Origin: Macrococcus carouselicus
GTDB taxonomy: Bacteria; Bacillota; Bacilli; Staphylococcales; Staphylococcaceae
Assembly: GCF_004359515.1 (NCBI RefSeq)
Contig: NZ_SCWD01000001.1
Coordinates: forward strand, 992,001 to 1,056,000
Reading direction: 5' to 3'
DNA: 64,000 bases
In this document: piece after piece, positions 37,808-47,500 of the stretch
How the letters are laid out: the number at the start of each line of letters is the position of its first letter
Numbering within the stretch: position 1 is the stretch's first letter
Notes under the pieces: generated by a model
What the model saw: the letters and a program-made list of their open reading frames with translations, nothing else
The model's database searches: none
What the model was told of the DNA's origin: nothing
Program-made: the position numbers and the translations under genes

Positions 37808-38992
37808 CTACCGTTCCTTCAGCCAGTCAAAGGCTGTCCTGATCCGTTTCATTCCTTCTTCCAGCCGTGCGTGGTCACACGCCACGTTCAGCCGGAAATG
37901 TGTGCTGTCCTCAACTGTATAGGTGCTGCCGATACCGAGCGCCACTTTGCCGACCTTCTGCAGAGCATGCTGCACATCGTCCTCACTGTAGCCGCTTTTG
38001 CTGAAATCTATCCATAATAAGAACGTCGCATCCGGTACATGAACAGTCAGAACGTCATTAAGATATGTTTTCACGTACGCTTCTACAAATCTCATATTCT
38101 GCAGTATGAAGTCATTGACTGCATCCACCCAGTCGGCACCGTGCATATAGCCCGCTTCAATAGCACTGAGCGCTAGAACGCTCGGATTACCGACACCTGC
38201 CGCCATCATCTGACGGGTCAGCTCCATTTTCATAAAGCGGTTCTTCGTCACATAGAATGCATGCGGAATACCTGAAATATTAAAAGTCTTGCCGAGACAG
38301 GTTGTCACCAGAATCTTGCTGTCCGGTTTCATCCAGTTGATAAGTGACTGATGGCCCTGCTCATTTCTGACAAAATCCATATGTATCTCATCCGCAATAA
38401 TAAAGACATCATGCGCCCGGCATATATCGACCATTTCATCCAGTTCTTCTGCTGTAAAGACTTTGCCTGTCGGATTATGTGGATTACACAGCAGAAAGAC
38501 TTTCATATCAGCACGCTGGCACAGCGATTCAAAAGCATCGAAGTCCATCTTATAGTCATCGCCGTCAAATACAAAAGGAGATGGAACAACAACACGTCTG
38601 TTGGCCTCAATCAGCGTCAGAAAAGCATTGTAGCTCGGAATATTAACAAGAACACCTTCACCTTCCCGGGTCAAAGCGCGTATAGCTTCTGTGATGGTAT
38701 ACAGTACAGTCGGCGAGTACATCAGGTCATTGTTTATGACCCGCGTGTTGAAGCGCGTCTTGTACCAGTGTTTGACCGGTTCATAAAAGGCATCGTTCTT
38801 CCATGTCGTATAGCCGAGAATCGGATGTTCCAGACGCTGACGCAGGGCGTCCAGAATCGGCTGCGGCGTCGCGAGATCCATATCTGCAATCCAGAATGGC
38901 ATCATATCGGTTGTGTCGTACATGAAATCCATACCCTCATATTTGATGCTGTTCGTGTGACGACGGTCAATCGACGCATTGAAGTTATGCAT
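37808..38992 (-). CDS. patB: PatB/MalY-type PLP C-S lyase (cystathionine beta-lyase)
   Basis: The 394-residue class I/II aminotransferase-fold enzyme belongs to the MalY/PatB group. That group cleaves the C-S bond of cystathionine or cysteine conjugates to give homocysteine or thiols, pyruvate and ammonia. The PLP lysine is in TCLGKTFNISGI and the Asn/Pro site in LCNPHNPTGKVF. I chose the ATG at 38992, which has aagggg upstream. It faces the cystine-type importer across 500 bases, so the group may use cystine or cysteine conjugates as a sulfur source. Confidence 0.9.
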   Translation of the reverse strand: MHNFNASIDRRHTNSIKYEGMDFMYDTTDMMPFWIADMDLATPQPILDALRQRLEHPILGYTTWKNDAFYEPVKHWYKTRFNTRVINNDLMYSPTVLYTITEAIRALTREGEGVLVNIPSYNAFLTLIEANRRVVVPSPFVFDGDDYKMDFDAFESLCQRADMKVFLLCNPHNPTGKVFTAEELDEMVDICRAHDVFIIADEIHMDFVRNEQGHQSLINWMKPDSKILVTTCLGKTFNISGIPHAFYVTKNRFMKMELTRQMMAAGVGNPSVLALSAIEAGYMHGADWVDAVNDFILQNMRFVEAYVKTYLNDVLTVHVPDATFLLWIDFSKSGYSEDDVQHALQKVGKVALGIGSTYTVEDSTHFRLNVACDHARLEEGMKRIRTAFDWLKER

Positions 38993-39036
38993 GTAATCAT
39001 CCCCTTTTTCTATCATTTTAGCATGTTATCACAAAA

Positions 39037-39060
39037 AAGACTGCTGTAATCAGCAGTCTT
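39037..39060 (-). terminator. Terminator of trmB
   Basis: A perfect 10-base stem, aagactgctg / cagcagtctt, with loop taat, followed on the minus strand by ttttttgtg. It overlaps the end of trmB. Confidence 0.88.
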
Positions 39061-39691
39061 GGAAGGTGGCTTCCAGTCGGTTGATGCGAAAGCCTTTATT
39101 AGAGAATTTATCCTCATATTCAGTTCTGATATTATCCTGCGGTTCCTCAGTGTGAAGGTCCAGATTGATGTTTTTCAGTTTCATACCGTACTGGCTCATA
39201 CTCTCAAGCGAGAATTCAAAGAGGTGCTGGTTATCCGTCTTGAAGTGGACTTCGCCGTCCTCTTTCAGGATAATCTCATAAAGTTTCAGGAAATTCTCAT
39301 GTGTCAGACGTCTCTTCGCATGGCGCGTCTTTGGCCATGGATCAGAGAAGTTGAGGTAGACACGGTCGACTTCGCCTGGTGAGAAATAATCAGCCAGATG
39401 TTCTGCGTCCAGTGTCAGCAGCCGTAAGTTGCTGATCTGCTGCTCAACTGCTTTCTCGACGATGCGGATCATCACATTCTTATCACGTTCGATGCCGATA
39501 TAGTTGATATCGGGATGGGCCTTAGCCATCTCAGTGATGAAGCGGCCCATTCCACTGCCTACTTCTATATGAATAGGACGGTCATTATTGAACCACTCCC
39601 GCATCTGTCCTTTTCTTGCTTCGTCAATACTGACGATTTCAGCATGAGCCAGCAGGAAGTCCTCTGCCCATGGTTTGTTTCTCATTCTCAT
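39050..39691 (-). CDS. trmB: tRNA (guanine-N7-)-methyltransferase
   Basis: TrmB methylates G46 of tRNA with SAM. The 213-residue protein has the SAM-binding motif EVGSGMGRFI (near residue 40), the family block FSDPWPKTRHAKRRL and the C-terminal TEYEDKFSNKG. It follows ytmP with an 11-base gap, as in B. subtilis (ytmP-ytmQ). Confidence 0.97.
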   Translation of the reverse strand: MRMRNKPWAEDFLLAHAEIVSIDEARKGQMREWFNNDRPIHIEVGSGMGRFITEMAKAHPDINYIGIERDKNVMIRIVEKAVEQQISNLRLLTLDAEHLADYFSPGEVDRVYLNFSDPWPKTRHAKRRLTHENFLKLYEIILKEDGEVHFKTDNQHLFEFSLESMSQYGMKLKNINLDLHTEEPQDNIRTEYEDKFSNKGFRINRLEATFQDC

Positions 39692-39702
39692 GTCGTTTCT
39701 CC

Positions 39703-40497
39703 TTATATAAAACGATTTCTCGTCAGCACTTCATCCAGAAAGACGAGCCAGTGATTCATATCCTGGTAACGGTTCTTCTCTTCGTACCACTCCACCATCG
39801 CAATCGCCTGAATGATGGTATACCATTTCATGCGCTTACGGAGCGCCAGTGAATCATCAATCCCGTATAGACTGAGCCAGTTCTCCCATTCCTCAGGCTT
39901 GATATAAGTATAGAGGATCATGCCGATGTCAATGGCCGGGTCAGCAATCATCGCACCTTCCCAGTCAACGAGAAAGAGCTCATCCTGTTCAGACAGCAGC
40001 CAGTTGTTATGATTCACATCGCCGTGACAGACGGTATAGAATGCTTTGTCCAGTACCGGCATATGTTCCTCAAGATATATGAGTGCTCTACGCACGACGC
40101 TATGAGACAACACCTGCCGTGATAATGAGGAATTGATCTTAGCTAACAGCATGGAAGGGTACATCGGTTTCATCTCAAGCTTCTTCAGCATATTGAGCAG
40201 CTGTTTTGAACCGTGTATCTTCCGGAGCAGAAGTGCAACACGCCGGGCTTTCATTTCTTCCTGTTCAAGCGCTCTACCGTTCTTCCAGTGCTGTGCAGTG
40301 ACCACTTCACCTGTTTCGATACGTTTCGTCCAGACCAGTTTCGGCACGATTCCTTCAGCAGACAATGCCGCGAGAAATGGACTTGAATTTCTTTTGAGGA
40401 ACAGCTTATGTCCATCCTGCTCAGCCATATAGGCTTCACCTGATGCACCACCAGCAGAGTCGAGCGTCCAGCCCAGTTGATAGAAATGTTCCAACAT
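39703..40497 (-). CDS. ytmP: Phosphotransferase family protein YtmP
   Basis: The 264-residue protein has the APH/choline-kinase fold. The catalytic loop is CHGDVNHNNWLL and the metal-binding motif is LVDWEGAMIADPAID, both intact, so it is probably an active small-molecule kinase. The substrate is unknown. The ATG at 40497 follows a good site (ggaggtg); the frame extends 22 codons upstream into the region of a terminator. It is cotranscribed with trmB. Confidence 0.9.
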   Translation of the reverse strand: MLEHFYQLGWTLDSAGGASGEAYMAEQDGHKLFLKRNSSPFLAALSAEGIVPKLVWTKRIETGEVVTAQHWKNGRALEQEEMKARRVALLLRKIHGSKQLLNMLKKLEMKPMYPSMLLAKINSSLSRQVLSHSVVRRALIYLEEHMPVLDKAFYTVCHGDVNHNNWLLSEQDELFLVDWEGAMIADPAIDIGMILYTYIKPEEWENWLSLYGIDDSLALRKRMKWYTIIQAIAMVEWYEEKNRYQDMNHWLVFLDEVLTRNRFI

Positions 40498-40522
40498 GTT
40501 CACCTCCATTCGGAAAAAAGAA

Positions 40523-40549
40523 AAGGCTCGAGATAGAATCAAGAGCCTT
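40523..40549 (-). terminator. Probable terminator of pepV-dat
   Basis: A 7-base stem, aaggctc / gagcctt, with a 13-base loop, followed on the minus strand by ttcttttttcc. It lies between dat and ytmP. Confidence 0.65.
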
Positions 40550-40658
40550 ATCCAAGTAATCAACGTCCAAAAAAGCGACTTGCTTAAATTCTATATCCTT
40601 TGAGGTATTAATTCAAGAGGAAAATAATCGTTATGTCGTCAACCGGCTTCATAACGGT

Positions 40659-41486
40659 CTACAGGCTGCTGATTTTTTCTTCAAAGGCAGCCTGAAGCTG
40701 ACGTGTGACGGGACCGACATTAAAAGTCCGGTCATCAATCTGGATGACAGGTGTCACTTCAATGGACACGCTGGACATCAAGACTTCATCAGCCGCCAGC
40801 AGTTCATCCATGCCGAATGTTTTCTCGACAAAAGGGATGTGGTTTTCTTCTGCGCATTGCTTAATCACCTGCCGCGTAATCCCGTTCAGTATCAGGTTAT
40901 CTGTCGGATGGGTATAAATCGCCCCATCCTTCACGATATACGCATTGCTTGATGCACCTTCTGTGACGATGCCGTCACGTATCTGGATTGCTTCAGCAGC
41001 ACCCGCTTCATGTGCTTTCTGTTTATTCAGTACATTGCCGAGCAGATTAAGACTTTTGATATCACAGCGGAGCCAGCGGATATCGTCCGCTGTGATAACT
41101 TTGATCCCTTCTCTCATACCCTGTACCGGACGTTCTGAACCATAAGAATAGATGAACGTCACCGGTTCAGATGATTCAGGAAAAATATGATTACGGACTG
41201 CATTGCCCCGTGTGACCTGGACGTATATATTCCCAGTCTCCACTTGATTTTCTTTAACCAGCCGCTCACAGATGGCGATATAGTCTGCCACTGTCAATTT
41301 AAGTTCAATCTTTATTTCTTCAGCACTTCTCAGTAAGCGTTCAAAATGTTCCTTTGCTGTGAAAAGTTTGCCGTTATAGACGCGAATGACTTCATAAATA
41401 CCGTCACCAAACTGATAGCCGCGGTCATCCGGACTGATGGTTATCTGATCTTCGACATATTCTCCGTTGAAATAGATCATATTCAT
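40659..41486 (-). CDS. dat: D-alanine aminotransferase
   Basis: Dat interconverts D-amino acids and 2-oxo acids, linking D-alanine and D-glutamate for peptidoglycan. The 275-residue fold IV PLP enzyme has the PLP lysine in CDIKSLNLLGNVL and the motif GASSNAYIV after it. It lies 2 bases downstream of pepV, the same pair as in S. aureus, so both are one transcript. The start may be either of two close ATG codons. Confidence 0.95.
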   Translation of the reverse strand: MNMIYFNGEYVEDQITISPDDRGYQFGDGIYEVIRVYNGKLFTAKEHFERLLRSAEEIKIELKLTVADYIAICERLVKENQVETGNIYVQVTRGNAVRNHIFPESSEPVTFIYSYGSERPVQGMREGIKVITADDIRWLRCDIKSLNLLGNVLNKQKAHEAGAAEAIQIRDGIVTEGASSNAYIVKDGAIYTHPTDNLILNGITRQVIKQCAEENHIPFVEKTFGMDELLAADEVLMSSVSIEVTPVIQIDDRTFNVGPVTRQLQAAFEEKISSL

Positions 41487-41488
41487 TT

Positions 41489-42892
41489 CTATTCCTCCAC
41501 GCAGACGGCGTGAATCGCCTCCAGATAGATCGCTGTCGCATCGAACAGCTGCTTCTTCGTGATATATTCATTCTTCTGGTGCATTAAATCGACTGAATCC
41601 TTGAACATGGCACCGAATGCGACCCCTTTCTCGAGGTTACGGGCATAAGTACCCCCACCGATTGTGTAAGGCTCAGTCATATCGCCTGTCTGATTGCGGT
41701 ATGCAGTCAGGAGCTTCTGTACGAAAGGATCATTTTTGTCGACATAGTGAGGAACCTGATGTGTGTTGACGTCGATATCAAAATCCGCTTTGATGCGCTC
41801 TGTGAAGTCTGCAATCTGCTGATTGAAATCAAAGCCTGTAGGATAACGCAGGTTAATCCCGTAGTGACCCCCATCAACATCTGTATAGCTGATGACACCG
41901 ATGTTCGTTGTCAGACGGCCCATCTCTTCAGTTTCGTAAGCCATACCCAGTTTTTCACCGAAGTGAGATTCAAACAGGTAAGTGTCACCCAGTTCAACAA
42001 ACTTAGCTGCTTTCGCATCCAGATCCAGGGTGTTCAGAAAATGAACGAGGTGAAGACCGGCATTGACACCAATTGAAGGATCCATACCGTGCACAGATTT
42101 CCCTTCGACCTGAAGCAGCAGGCTGCCGTTATCCACTGAAGACTGGCCTGTCAGATGATGTTCTGTCAGGAAGTTCTCAAATGACTGGATGATATAGTCC
42201 ATTTTCTCTCTCACAACGAGTTTCGCTTCTGCAAAGTCAGGGACCATATTATAGCGGGCACCTGCGTTCAGTGCTTTCAGTTCAACTTCCGGTGTCTCGC
42301 CTTCTGGTGAGGATGTCTGGATGATATCGAACGTTGTGATGCCTTTTTCGCCGTGAATCAGCGGGAAGTCGGCATCTGGTGCGATACCAAGGTCCGGCAT
42401 CTCTTCAGTCTGGAAGTAACGGTCTGTGCACATCCAGCCGGACTCCTCGTCCGTCCCGATGATCATATGAATACGTTTCTTGAAGTCAACACCCATATCA
42501 TTCAGAATTTTAACAGCATAGTAGGCTGCGATTGTCGGCCCCTTATCATCTAATGTGCCGCGTGCAATCACACGGTCCTCAGTGACAACCGGCTCAAACG
42601 GTTCAGTGTCCCAGCCGCTGCCTGCAGGCACCACATCAACATGACAGAGGATGCCGAATAAATCGTCGCCCTTACCCATCTCGATACGGCCTGCAACGTG
42701 ATCGATATCAACTGCTTTAAAGCCGTCACGTTCAGCGATTCTGTACATATATTCAAGCGCTTCTCTTGGACCAGGGCCTACGGGCGTCTCTTTAGACATC
42801 AGACTGTCATCACGTACACTCTCGATTGCCAGTAAACCTTTCAAGTCTTCAATCATCTGATCTTCATACTGCGCTACTTTTTCTCTCCACAT
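41489..42892 (-). CDS. pepV: Dipeptidase PepV
   Basis: PepV is a Zn-dependent cytoplasmic dipeptidase (M20 family) that frees amino acids from dipeptides. The 467-residue protein has metal-ligand motifs [25 protein letters not shown] and [14 protein letters not shown], and a C-terminal GGGTYARNL. It precedes dat by 2 bases. In S. aureus this gene pair has been linked to D-alanine balance and beta-lactam response; that is established elsewhere, not visible here. Confidence 0.96.
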   Translation of the reverse strand: MWREKVAQYEDQMIEDLKGLLAIESVRDDSLMSKETPVGPGPREALEYMYRIAERDGFKAVDIDHVAGRIEMGKGDDLFGILCHVDVVPAGSGWDTEPFEPVVTEDRVIARGTLDDKGPTIAAYYAVKILNDMGVDFKKRIHMIIGTDEESGWMCTDRYFQTEEMPDLGIAPDADFPLIHGEKGITTFDIIQTSSPEGETPEVELKALNAGARYNMVPDFAEAKLVVREKMDYIIQSFENFLTEHHLTGQSSVDNGSLLLQVEGKSVHGMDPSIGVNAGLHLVHFLNTLDLDAKAAKFVELGDTYLFESHFGEKLGMAYETEEMGRLTTNIGVISYTDVDGGHYGINLRYPTGFDFNQQIADFTERIKADFDIDVNTHQVPHYVDKNDPFVQKLLTAYRNQTGDMTEPYTIGGGTYARNLEKGVAFGAMFKDSVDLMHQKNEYITKKQLFDATAIYLEAIHAVCVEE

Positions 42893-42957
42893 AGTTCATT
42901 CCTCCTCTTCATACTTTTATCTTACATGAAAAAAGTTAAAAACTGAAATAACAAAAA

Positions 42958-42977
42958 GCCGTCCATGAAAGGACGGC
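42958..42977 (-). terminator. Terminator of the second YtxH-like gene
   Basis: A 7-base stem, gccgtcc / ggacggc, with a 6-base loop, followed on the minus strand by tttttg. Confidence 0.85.
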
Positions 42978-42991
42978 CTGGAAAGCTGCTA

Positions 42992-43441
42992 TTATTTTAA
43001 GTTGTTTCTGTCAACAGCAGTCGGGTTGTCAGTCGTTGCATGACTGTAGTCAGTCACGATATGGATATTGCTTGTGCCACCTTCATCATCAAAAGTAGTC
43101 ACCTGCTCTTTGTAATCAGCCTGATTTTTAGGGAAGTCGCCTTCTTTGCCTTTTGCTTTATCTACAACTGGAGCTGCTTTTTCTTTAACTCTATCAGTTA
43201 AGTTTGCTTTGTACGCATTTGGATCTTCTTTCGCTTTTGCTACCTCTTCTTTCGCAACCTGAGTTAAGTTAGTCGCTTTTTCAGTCAGATTCGCTTTGTA
43301 AGCGTTTGGATCCTGCTTCGCCTTGTTGATTTCATTCATCAGCATGTCACGGTTCTCTTTTTTAGAAAGAATGGCTGCGACTGCCGTACCGCCAAGCACT
43401 AATGCTGTACGTAATAAGCTCGGTTTGTTATTCATATTCAT
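42992..43441 (-). CDS. YtxH-like small stress protein
   Basis: The 149-residue protein has a short hydrophobic segment near the N-terminus (TALVLGGTAVAAIL), then a charged helical region with two copies of AKxDPNAYKANLT and a polar tail. It resembles the YtxH group of cell-envelope-associated helical proteins. Its promoter matches the SigB consensus, as does that of ytxG, so it is probably a general-stress protein. Function is unknown. It has its own terminator. Confidence 0.78.
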   Translation of the reverse strand: MNMNNKPSLLRTALVLGGTAVAAILSKKENRDMLMNEINKAKQDPNAYKANLTEKATNLTQVAKEEVAKAKEDPNAYKANLTDRVKEKAAPVVDKAKGKEGDFPKNQADYKEQVTTFDDEGGTSNIHIVTDYSHATTDNPTAVDRNNLK

Positions 43442-43472
43442 CCACCTCTATGGTCATATTTGTACTGTAAAT

Positions 43473-43497
43473 ATACCCGGCGGCTCTACTGCTAAAC
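43473..43497 (-). promoter_or_regulatory. SigB-type promoter of the second YtxH-like gene
   Basis: On the minus strand GTTTAG (43492-43497), a 13-base spacer and GGGTAT (43473-43478). It overlaps the 3' end of rsuA and starts transcription about 25 bases before the gene. Confidence 0.78.
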
Positions 43498-44190
43498 CTG
43501 TTGTACCAAATTAATTTCTTTCTCAGACATTTTGCGGTATTGCCCGGTCTCAAGGTCATCAGGCAGTTCAAGGCTCCCCATTCTGATGCGTTTCAGATAG
43601 ACGACCGTGCGGCCGACCGCCTGGAACATCCGCTTCACCTGATGGAACTTGCCTTCCTGAATCGTCACTTCGATCTCGCCAGATCCTAAGATGCGTAAAT
43701 CCGCGGGCTTACACTTGTAATCGTCGTCCAGCGTGATGCCTTCTTTAAACTGCTGGATGGCAGCAGGCGTGACCTCACCATCCAGTCTGGCAAAATAGGT
43801 CTTGTTGACATGCTTCTTCGGACTGAGGACATTGTGGCTGAACTGACCGTCTGTCGTCAGAATGAGCAGCCCTTCCGTATCCTTGTCCAGCCTGCCGACC
43901 GGATGCAGATCAAAGTGGCTGTATTCCGGCATCAGGTCAACGACAGTCGTATGCATGTTGTCCTCTGTCGCACTGATGACGCCCGCCGGCTTATTGAGAA
44001 TGATATAGAGTGCCTTTTCATAGCGAATGACGTCGCCGTCAGACGCGATGACGTCACTCTCCTCTGCTATTTGATGCTCAGGTTTTTTGATGATGACATC
44101 ATTTACCGTGATATTGCCTTTTTTGATCAGCTGCTTGACTTCTGTCCGGGTACCGAGACCGTGATTCGCTAAGAATTTATCCAGCCTCAT
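43492..44190 (-). CDS. rsuA: 16S rRNA pseudouridine synthase RsuA family
   Basis: The 232-residue enzyme has an N-terminal S4 RNA-binding domain (MRLDKFLANHGLGTRTEVKQLIKKG) and a pseudouridine synthase domain with the catalytic aspartate in HPVGRLDKDTEGLLILT. It probably makes pseudouridine 516 in 16S rRNA; the RluB branch is an alternative. It overlaps the flippase gene by 4 bases (ATGA), the same order as B. subtilis ytgP-ytzG. Confidence 0.92.
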   Translation of the reverse strand: MRLDKFLANHGLGTRTEVKQLIKKGNITVNDVIIKKPEHQIAEESDVIASDGDVIRYEKALYIILNKPAGVISATEDNMHTTVVDLMPEYSHFDLHPVGRLDKDTEGLLILTTDGQFSHNVLSPKKHVNKTYFARLDGEVTPAAIQQFKEGITLDDDYKCKPADLRILGSGEIEVTIQEGKFHQVKRMFQAVGRTVVYLKRIRMGSLELPDDLETGQYRKMSEKEINLVQQV

Positions 44191-45818
44191 GACAGATGCA
44201 GCTTTCTCGCAAGACCGCCGACACGTTTGCCGAGATAACGTTCTGCATGGCCTGTCTTCAGCGTGATCAATCCATAGACGAGACCACCGACAAGTCCGCA
44301 GATGATGACAATAATGAGCGCCTGTGCCTTCACTTCCACGCTCAGAAACTGTGTCAGAATCCAGTAGACAAAGCCGGTAGCCATGAGCATGATGGCTGTA
44401 AAAGTGGCAATCTGGACGGTTTCCTTCAGCGTTGAACGCAGCGGAAAATGTGCATATTTACGGATAACGATCATATTGCAGATGATGGCGAAAAGCAGTG
44501 CAATGGCCGTCGCGAATACAGCGCCATTGGTCTTGAAGAGAATGATCAGCGGCAGATTGAGTACGGCCTTCAGGACGATGGAGCCGAGTACAATCCATAC
44601 CGTAAGCGACTGCTTATCGATTCCCTGCAGGATGGCTGCTGTCACTGACATAAGAGATAACAGGATGCCGACAGGTGCATAGAACATCAGGATATGGGTG
44701 GCTGTAGTGTCATAGCTGTAGAACACGGTATAAAGCGGCGCGGCGAGCAGCAGAATACCGAGCGAGGCCGGTACTGTCAGATACATCAGCACACCGAGTG
44801 CTGTTCGGATCTGCTGATGCATCTCACGTATGCGACCGGAAGCAAATGTTCTGGTGATTGATGGCACCACGCTGATGGCGAACCCCCCCGCCAGTGAAGT
44901 CGGAATCATCACCAGTTTATTGGTGGTCAGGTTCAGCATCGTCAGCAGCTGGTCATGCTGTGCTGCCGGTACGCCTGCGATAGCGAGTCCTTTATTATGC
45001 GTGAACTGGTCGATCATAATATAGAGCGGAACACAGAGACTGACAATGACGAACGGTATGCTGTAGAGGAGAATCTCCTTATACATCGAACGATAACCGA
45101 CATCAATACCGGTCGCATCCGAATCAATCATCTGATCGATGAACGGTTTCCGTTTACGCCAGTAGTACCAGAGCGTAAGCAGCGCAAAAACAGCACCGAT
45201 CGCCGCGGCGAATGTCGCCACTTCATTTGCGAGCAGCAGACCTTTATCAAAGACATGGAGGACGAGATAGGCACCGACCAGCAGAAAGATGATGCGTGCT
45301 ATCTGTTCGATGACTGTTGACACGGCAGTCGGTCCCATGGAATCATAGCCCTGGAAGATACCGCGCCACGTGGCAAGGAAAGGTATGAAGATGACGGCAA
45401 AGGAGATGACGCGCATAATATGCGTGATATCATCGACGCTCCAGGCACCCTGGTGGCCGTCTCCTGCAAGTGTCGCCTCTGCTATCATCGGTGACAGCAG
45501 ATATAATATAATGAAACCGAGCAGCCCCGACAGACTCATGACGAGCAGACTGGACTTGTAGAGTTTCTCACTGACCCTGTAAGCCCCGAGTGCATTATAC
45601 TTCGAGACATATTTTGCAACGGCAAGTGGCACGCCCGCCCCTGCAATGGTCAGCATGACGACATACGGCTGATAGGCATACGTATAAGGCGCAAGATTGC
45701 TCTCACCCCCGATAATGGCGTAAAATGGTATGACGTAAAGGATGCCGAGTATTTTTGTAATGAAAATACTCGCCGTTAATATAAAGGTACTTCTGACTAA
45801 TGAACTGCTTTCTGACAT
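44187..45818 (-). CDS. MurJ-type lipid II flippase / polysaccharide exporter (YtgP)
   Basis: The 543-residue membrane protein has about 14 transmembrane segments of the MOP (MATE/Wzx/MurJ) superfamily. It matches B. subtilis YtgP, also named MurJ, which can flip lipid II. The N-terminal STFILTASIFITKILGILYVIPFYAIIG block is typical. The ATG at 45818 is chosen because agggatg precedes it; a start 7 codons upstream is possible. It is coupled to rsuA downstream and diverges from the flavoprotein gene. Confidence 0.9.
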   Translation of the reverse strand: MSESSSLVRSTFILTASIFITKILGILYVIPFYAIIGGESNLAPYTYAYQPYVVMLTIAGAGVPLAVAKYVSKYNALGAYRVSEKLYKSSLLVMSLSGLLGFIILYLLSPMIAEATLAGDGHQGAWSVDDITHIMRVISFAVIFIPFLATWRGIFQGYDSMGPTAVSTVIEQIARIIFLLVGAYLVLHVFDKGLLLANEVATFAAAIGAVFALLTLWYYWRKRKPFIDQMIDSDATGIDVGYRSMYKEILLYSIPFVIVSLCVPLYIMIDQFTHNKGLAIAGVPAAQHDQLLTMLNLTTNKLVMIPTSLAGGFAISVVPSITRTFASGRIREMHQQIRTALGVLMYLTVPASLGILLLAAPLYTVFYSYDTTATHILMFYAPVGILLSLMSVTAAILQGIDKQSLTVWIVLGSIVLKAVLNLPLIILFKTNGAVFATAIALLFAIICNMIVIRKYAHFPLRSTLKETVQIATFTAIMLMATGFVYWILTQFLSVEVKAQALIIVIICGLVGGLVYGLITLKTGHAERYLGKRVGGLARKLHLS

Positions 45819-45933
45819 ATCTTCATCCCTAACTCTCAAGTTTTAAACTATCCATATATTATCATCTTTATTTAAGGTTAACTACTTTTAAATTAATTCT
45901 CATCGTAATATCAAACAAAAAAGGAGGATACGT

Positions 45934-47190
45934 ATGTATCAGACAATCGTCATCGGCGGCGGCCCGAGCGGACTCATGGCCGCTATCAGCGCAAGCGAAC
46001 AAGGCGGCAGAGTACTGCTGATTGATAAGAAGGACCAGCTCGGCCGCAAGCTGCAGATCTCGGGCGGCGGCAGATGCAATGTCACAAACCGCCTGCCGTA
46101 CGAGGAGATCATCAAACATATCCCTGGTAACGGCAAGTTTTTATATAGTGCATTCAATACGTTCGACAATGAAAGCATCATTTCATACTTCGAAGGAAAA
46201 GGTGTGAAACTGAAGGAAGAGGATAACGGACGGATGTTTCCTGTGTCAAACAACGCCAAGGACGTCGTGCAGACACTGCTCAGTCATCTGCGTGACAATC
46301 AGGTCGACATCAAGACGAATCTTAAGGTGAATCAGCTTGTGATGGAAGCGGGCAGAATTACAGGCGTTGAAACTGACCGCGGAACATTCGTATGTCGCTC
46401 TGTCATCATTGCTACGGGAGGCAAAAGCGTGCCACAGACCGGTTCAACGGGTGACGGTTACGAATTTGCGATGCAGGCAGGCCATACCATCACGGACCTC
46501 TTTCCGACGGAAGTGCCGATCACTTCGAATGAACCCTTCATCAGATCGAAAGTGCTCCAGGGCCTAAGTCTGCAGAATGTTGCTTTAAGTGTTCTCAGAA
46601 AGAACGGCAAGCCCGCTATCACCCATCAGATGGATATGCTCTTCACCCACTTCGGCATCTCGGGTCCTGCAGCGCTCAGGTGCTCGCAGTTCGTCTACAA
46701 GGAACAGCAGCGCCAGAAGAAACAGGCTATCCAAATGACCATAGACTGTTTTCCGGATGAGTCACTGCATGCACTCACTCAGCGCGTGACGAAGATACTG
46801 AAGGACAATCCGGATAAAGCTATCAAGAACAGCTTAAGAGGCCTCGTGCATGAACGATTCCTGCTTTTTTTACTGGAGCGGACCGGCATAGACGAGACGA
46901 CGAACTATCATCATCTGAAGCGTGAGGACCTGACCACTTTTCTGAACAGCCTGAAGCAATTCACGTTGACAGTTAACGGCACACTGCCTATAGACAAGGC
47001 ATTTGTCACAGGCGGCGGTGTCAGCATCAAGGAGATTCAGCCGGCAACGATGCAGTCGAAGCTGCATGATAATCTATTTTTCTGCGGCGAAGTACTTGAT
47101 ATCCATGGCTATACAGGCGGCTACAATATCACCAGTGCCCTCGTCACAGGTTACGTGGCAGGGCTGAACGCACAGAAGGCGGCTCTCTGA
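45934..47190 (+). CDS. ytfP: HI0933/YtfP-type FAD-binding flavoprotein
   Basis: The 418-residue protein is a predicted NAD(P)/FAD oxidoreductase of the HI0933 family. It has the dinucleotide-binding motif [19 protein letters not shown] at the N-terminus, the family motif [17 protein letters not shown], and the C-terminal FAD motif [22 protein letters not shown]. The biochemical role is unknown. An aaggagg site precedes the ATG. It converges with the rhodanese gene. Confidence 0.92.
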   Translation: MYQTIVIGGGPSGLMAAISASEQGGRVLLIDKKDQLGRKLQISGGGRCNVTNRLPYEEIIKHIPGNGKFLYSAFNTFDNESIISYFEGKGVKLKEEDNGRMFPVSNNAKDVVQTLLSHLRDNQVDIKTNLKVNQLVMEAGRITGVETDRGTFVCRSVIIATGGKSVPQTGSTGDGYEFAMQAGHTITDLFPTEVPITSNEPFIRSKVLQGLSLQNVALSVLRKNGKPAITHQMDMLFTHFGISGPAALRCSQFVYKEQQRQKKQAIQMTIDCFPDESLHALTQRVTKILKDNPDKAIKNSLRGLVHERFLLFLLERTGIDETTNYHHLKREDLTTFLNSLKQFTLTVNGTLPIDKAFVTGGGVSIKEIQPATMQSKLHDNLFFCGEVLDIHGYTGGYNITSALVTGYVAGLNAQKAAL

Positions 47191-47208
47191 ATGAGAACCG
47201 CCTTTTTT
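47176..47208. terminator. Bidirectional terminator (ytfP / rhodanese gene)
   Basis: A 12-base stem with one mismatch (aaggcgg / ccgcctt core) and loop tgaat, followed by tttttt. Confidence 0.85.
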
Positions 47209-47491
47209 AGAATGCTGCCATGCCGCCTGTCACGTTATAGGCTTCAAAGTCATGGTCGCGCAGATATCCAGTTACTTTCTCGCTTCTGACGCCGTGTGCA
47301 CAGATGATGTAATAAGGCTCATTCTGTCTGAACGTATGCATGTGGTCGGGAATCGTCTGCATCGGAATATGTTCAGCACCTTTCAGCATGCCTGTCTGCA
47401 CTTCGTAGTCCTCGCGTATATCGATGATATGCATCGACTCATCGCTCTCCATCTTCTGCATCAGTGATTGAGGTGTAATGTCGTAAGTCAT
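47207..47491 (-). CDS. Single-domain rhodanese-like protein
   Basis: The 94-residue protein is one rhodanese domain with the catalytic cysteine C64 in YYIICAHGVRS and the CH2A-like block IIDIREDYE. It may carry sulfane sulfur. It resembles B. subtilis YtwF. It lies 9 bases after leuS and is probably cotranscribed with it. Confidence 0.92.
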   Translation of the reverse strand: MTYDITPQSLMQKMESDESMHIIDIREDYEVQTGMLKGAEHIPMQTIPDHMHTFRQNEPYYIICAHGVRSEKVTGYLRDHDFEAYNVTGGMAAF

Positions 47492-47500
47492 AATGCCCCC

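Noticed and set aside
38351-39049. A 232-codon open frame on the plus strand opposite patB
   Set aside because: It lies entirely antisense to a well-conserved enzyme, has no binding site of note and is rich in His, Arg and Ile from reverse reading; it is a shadow of patB.
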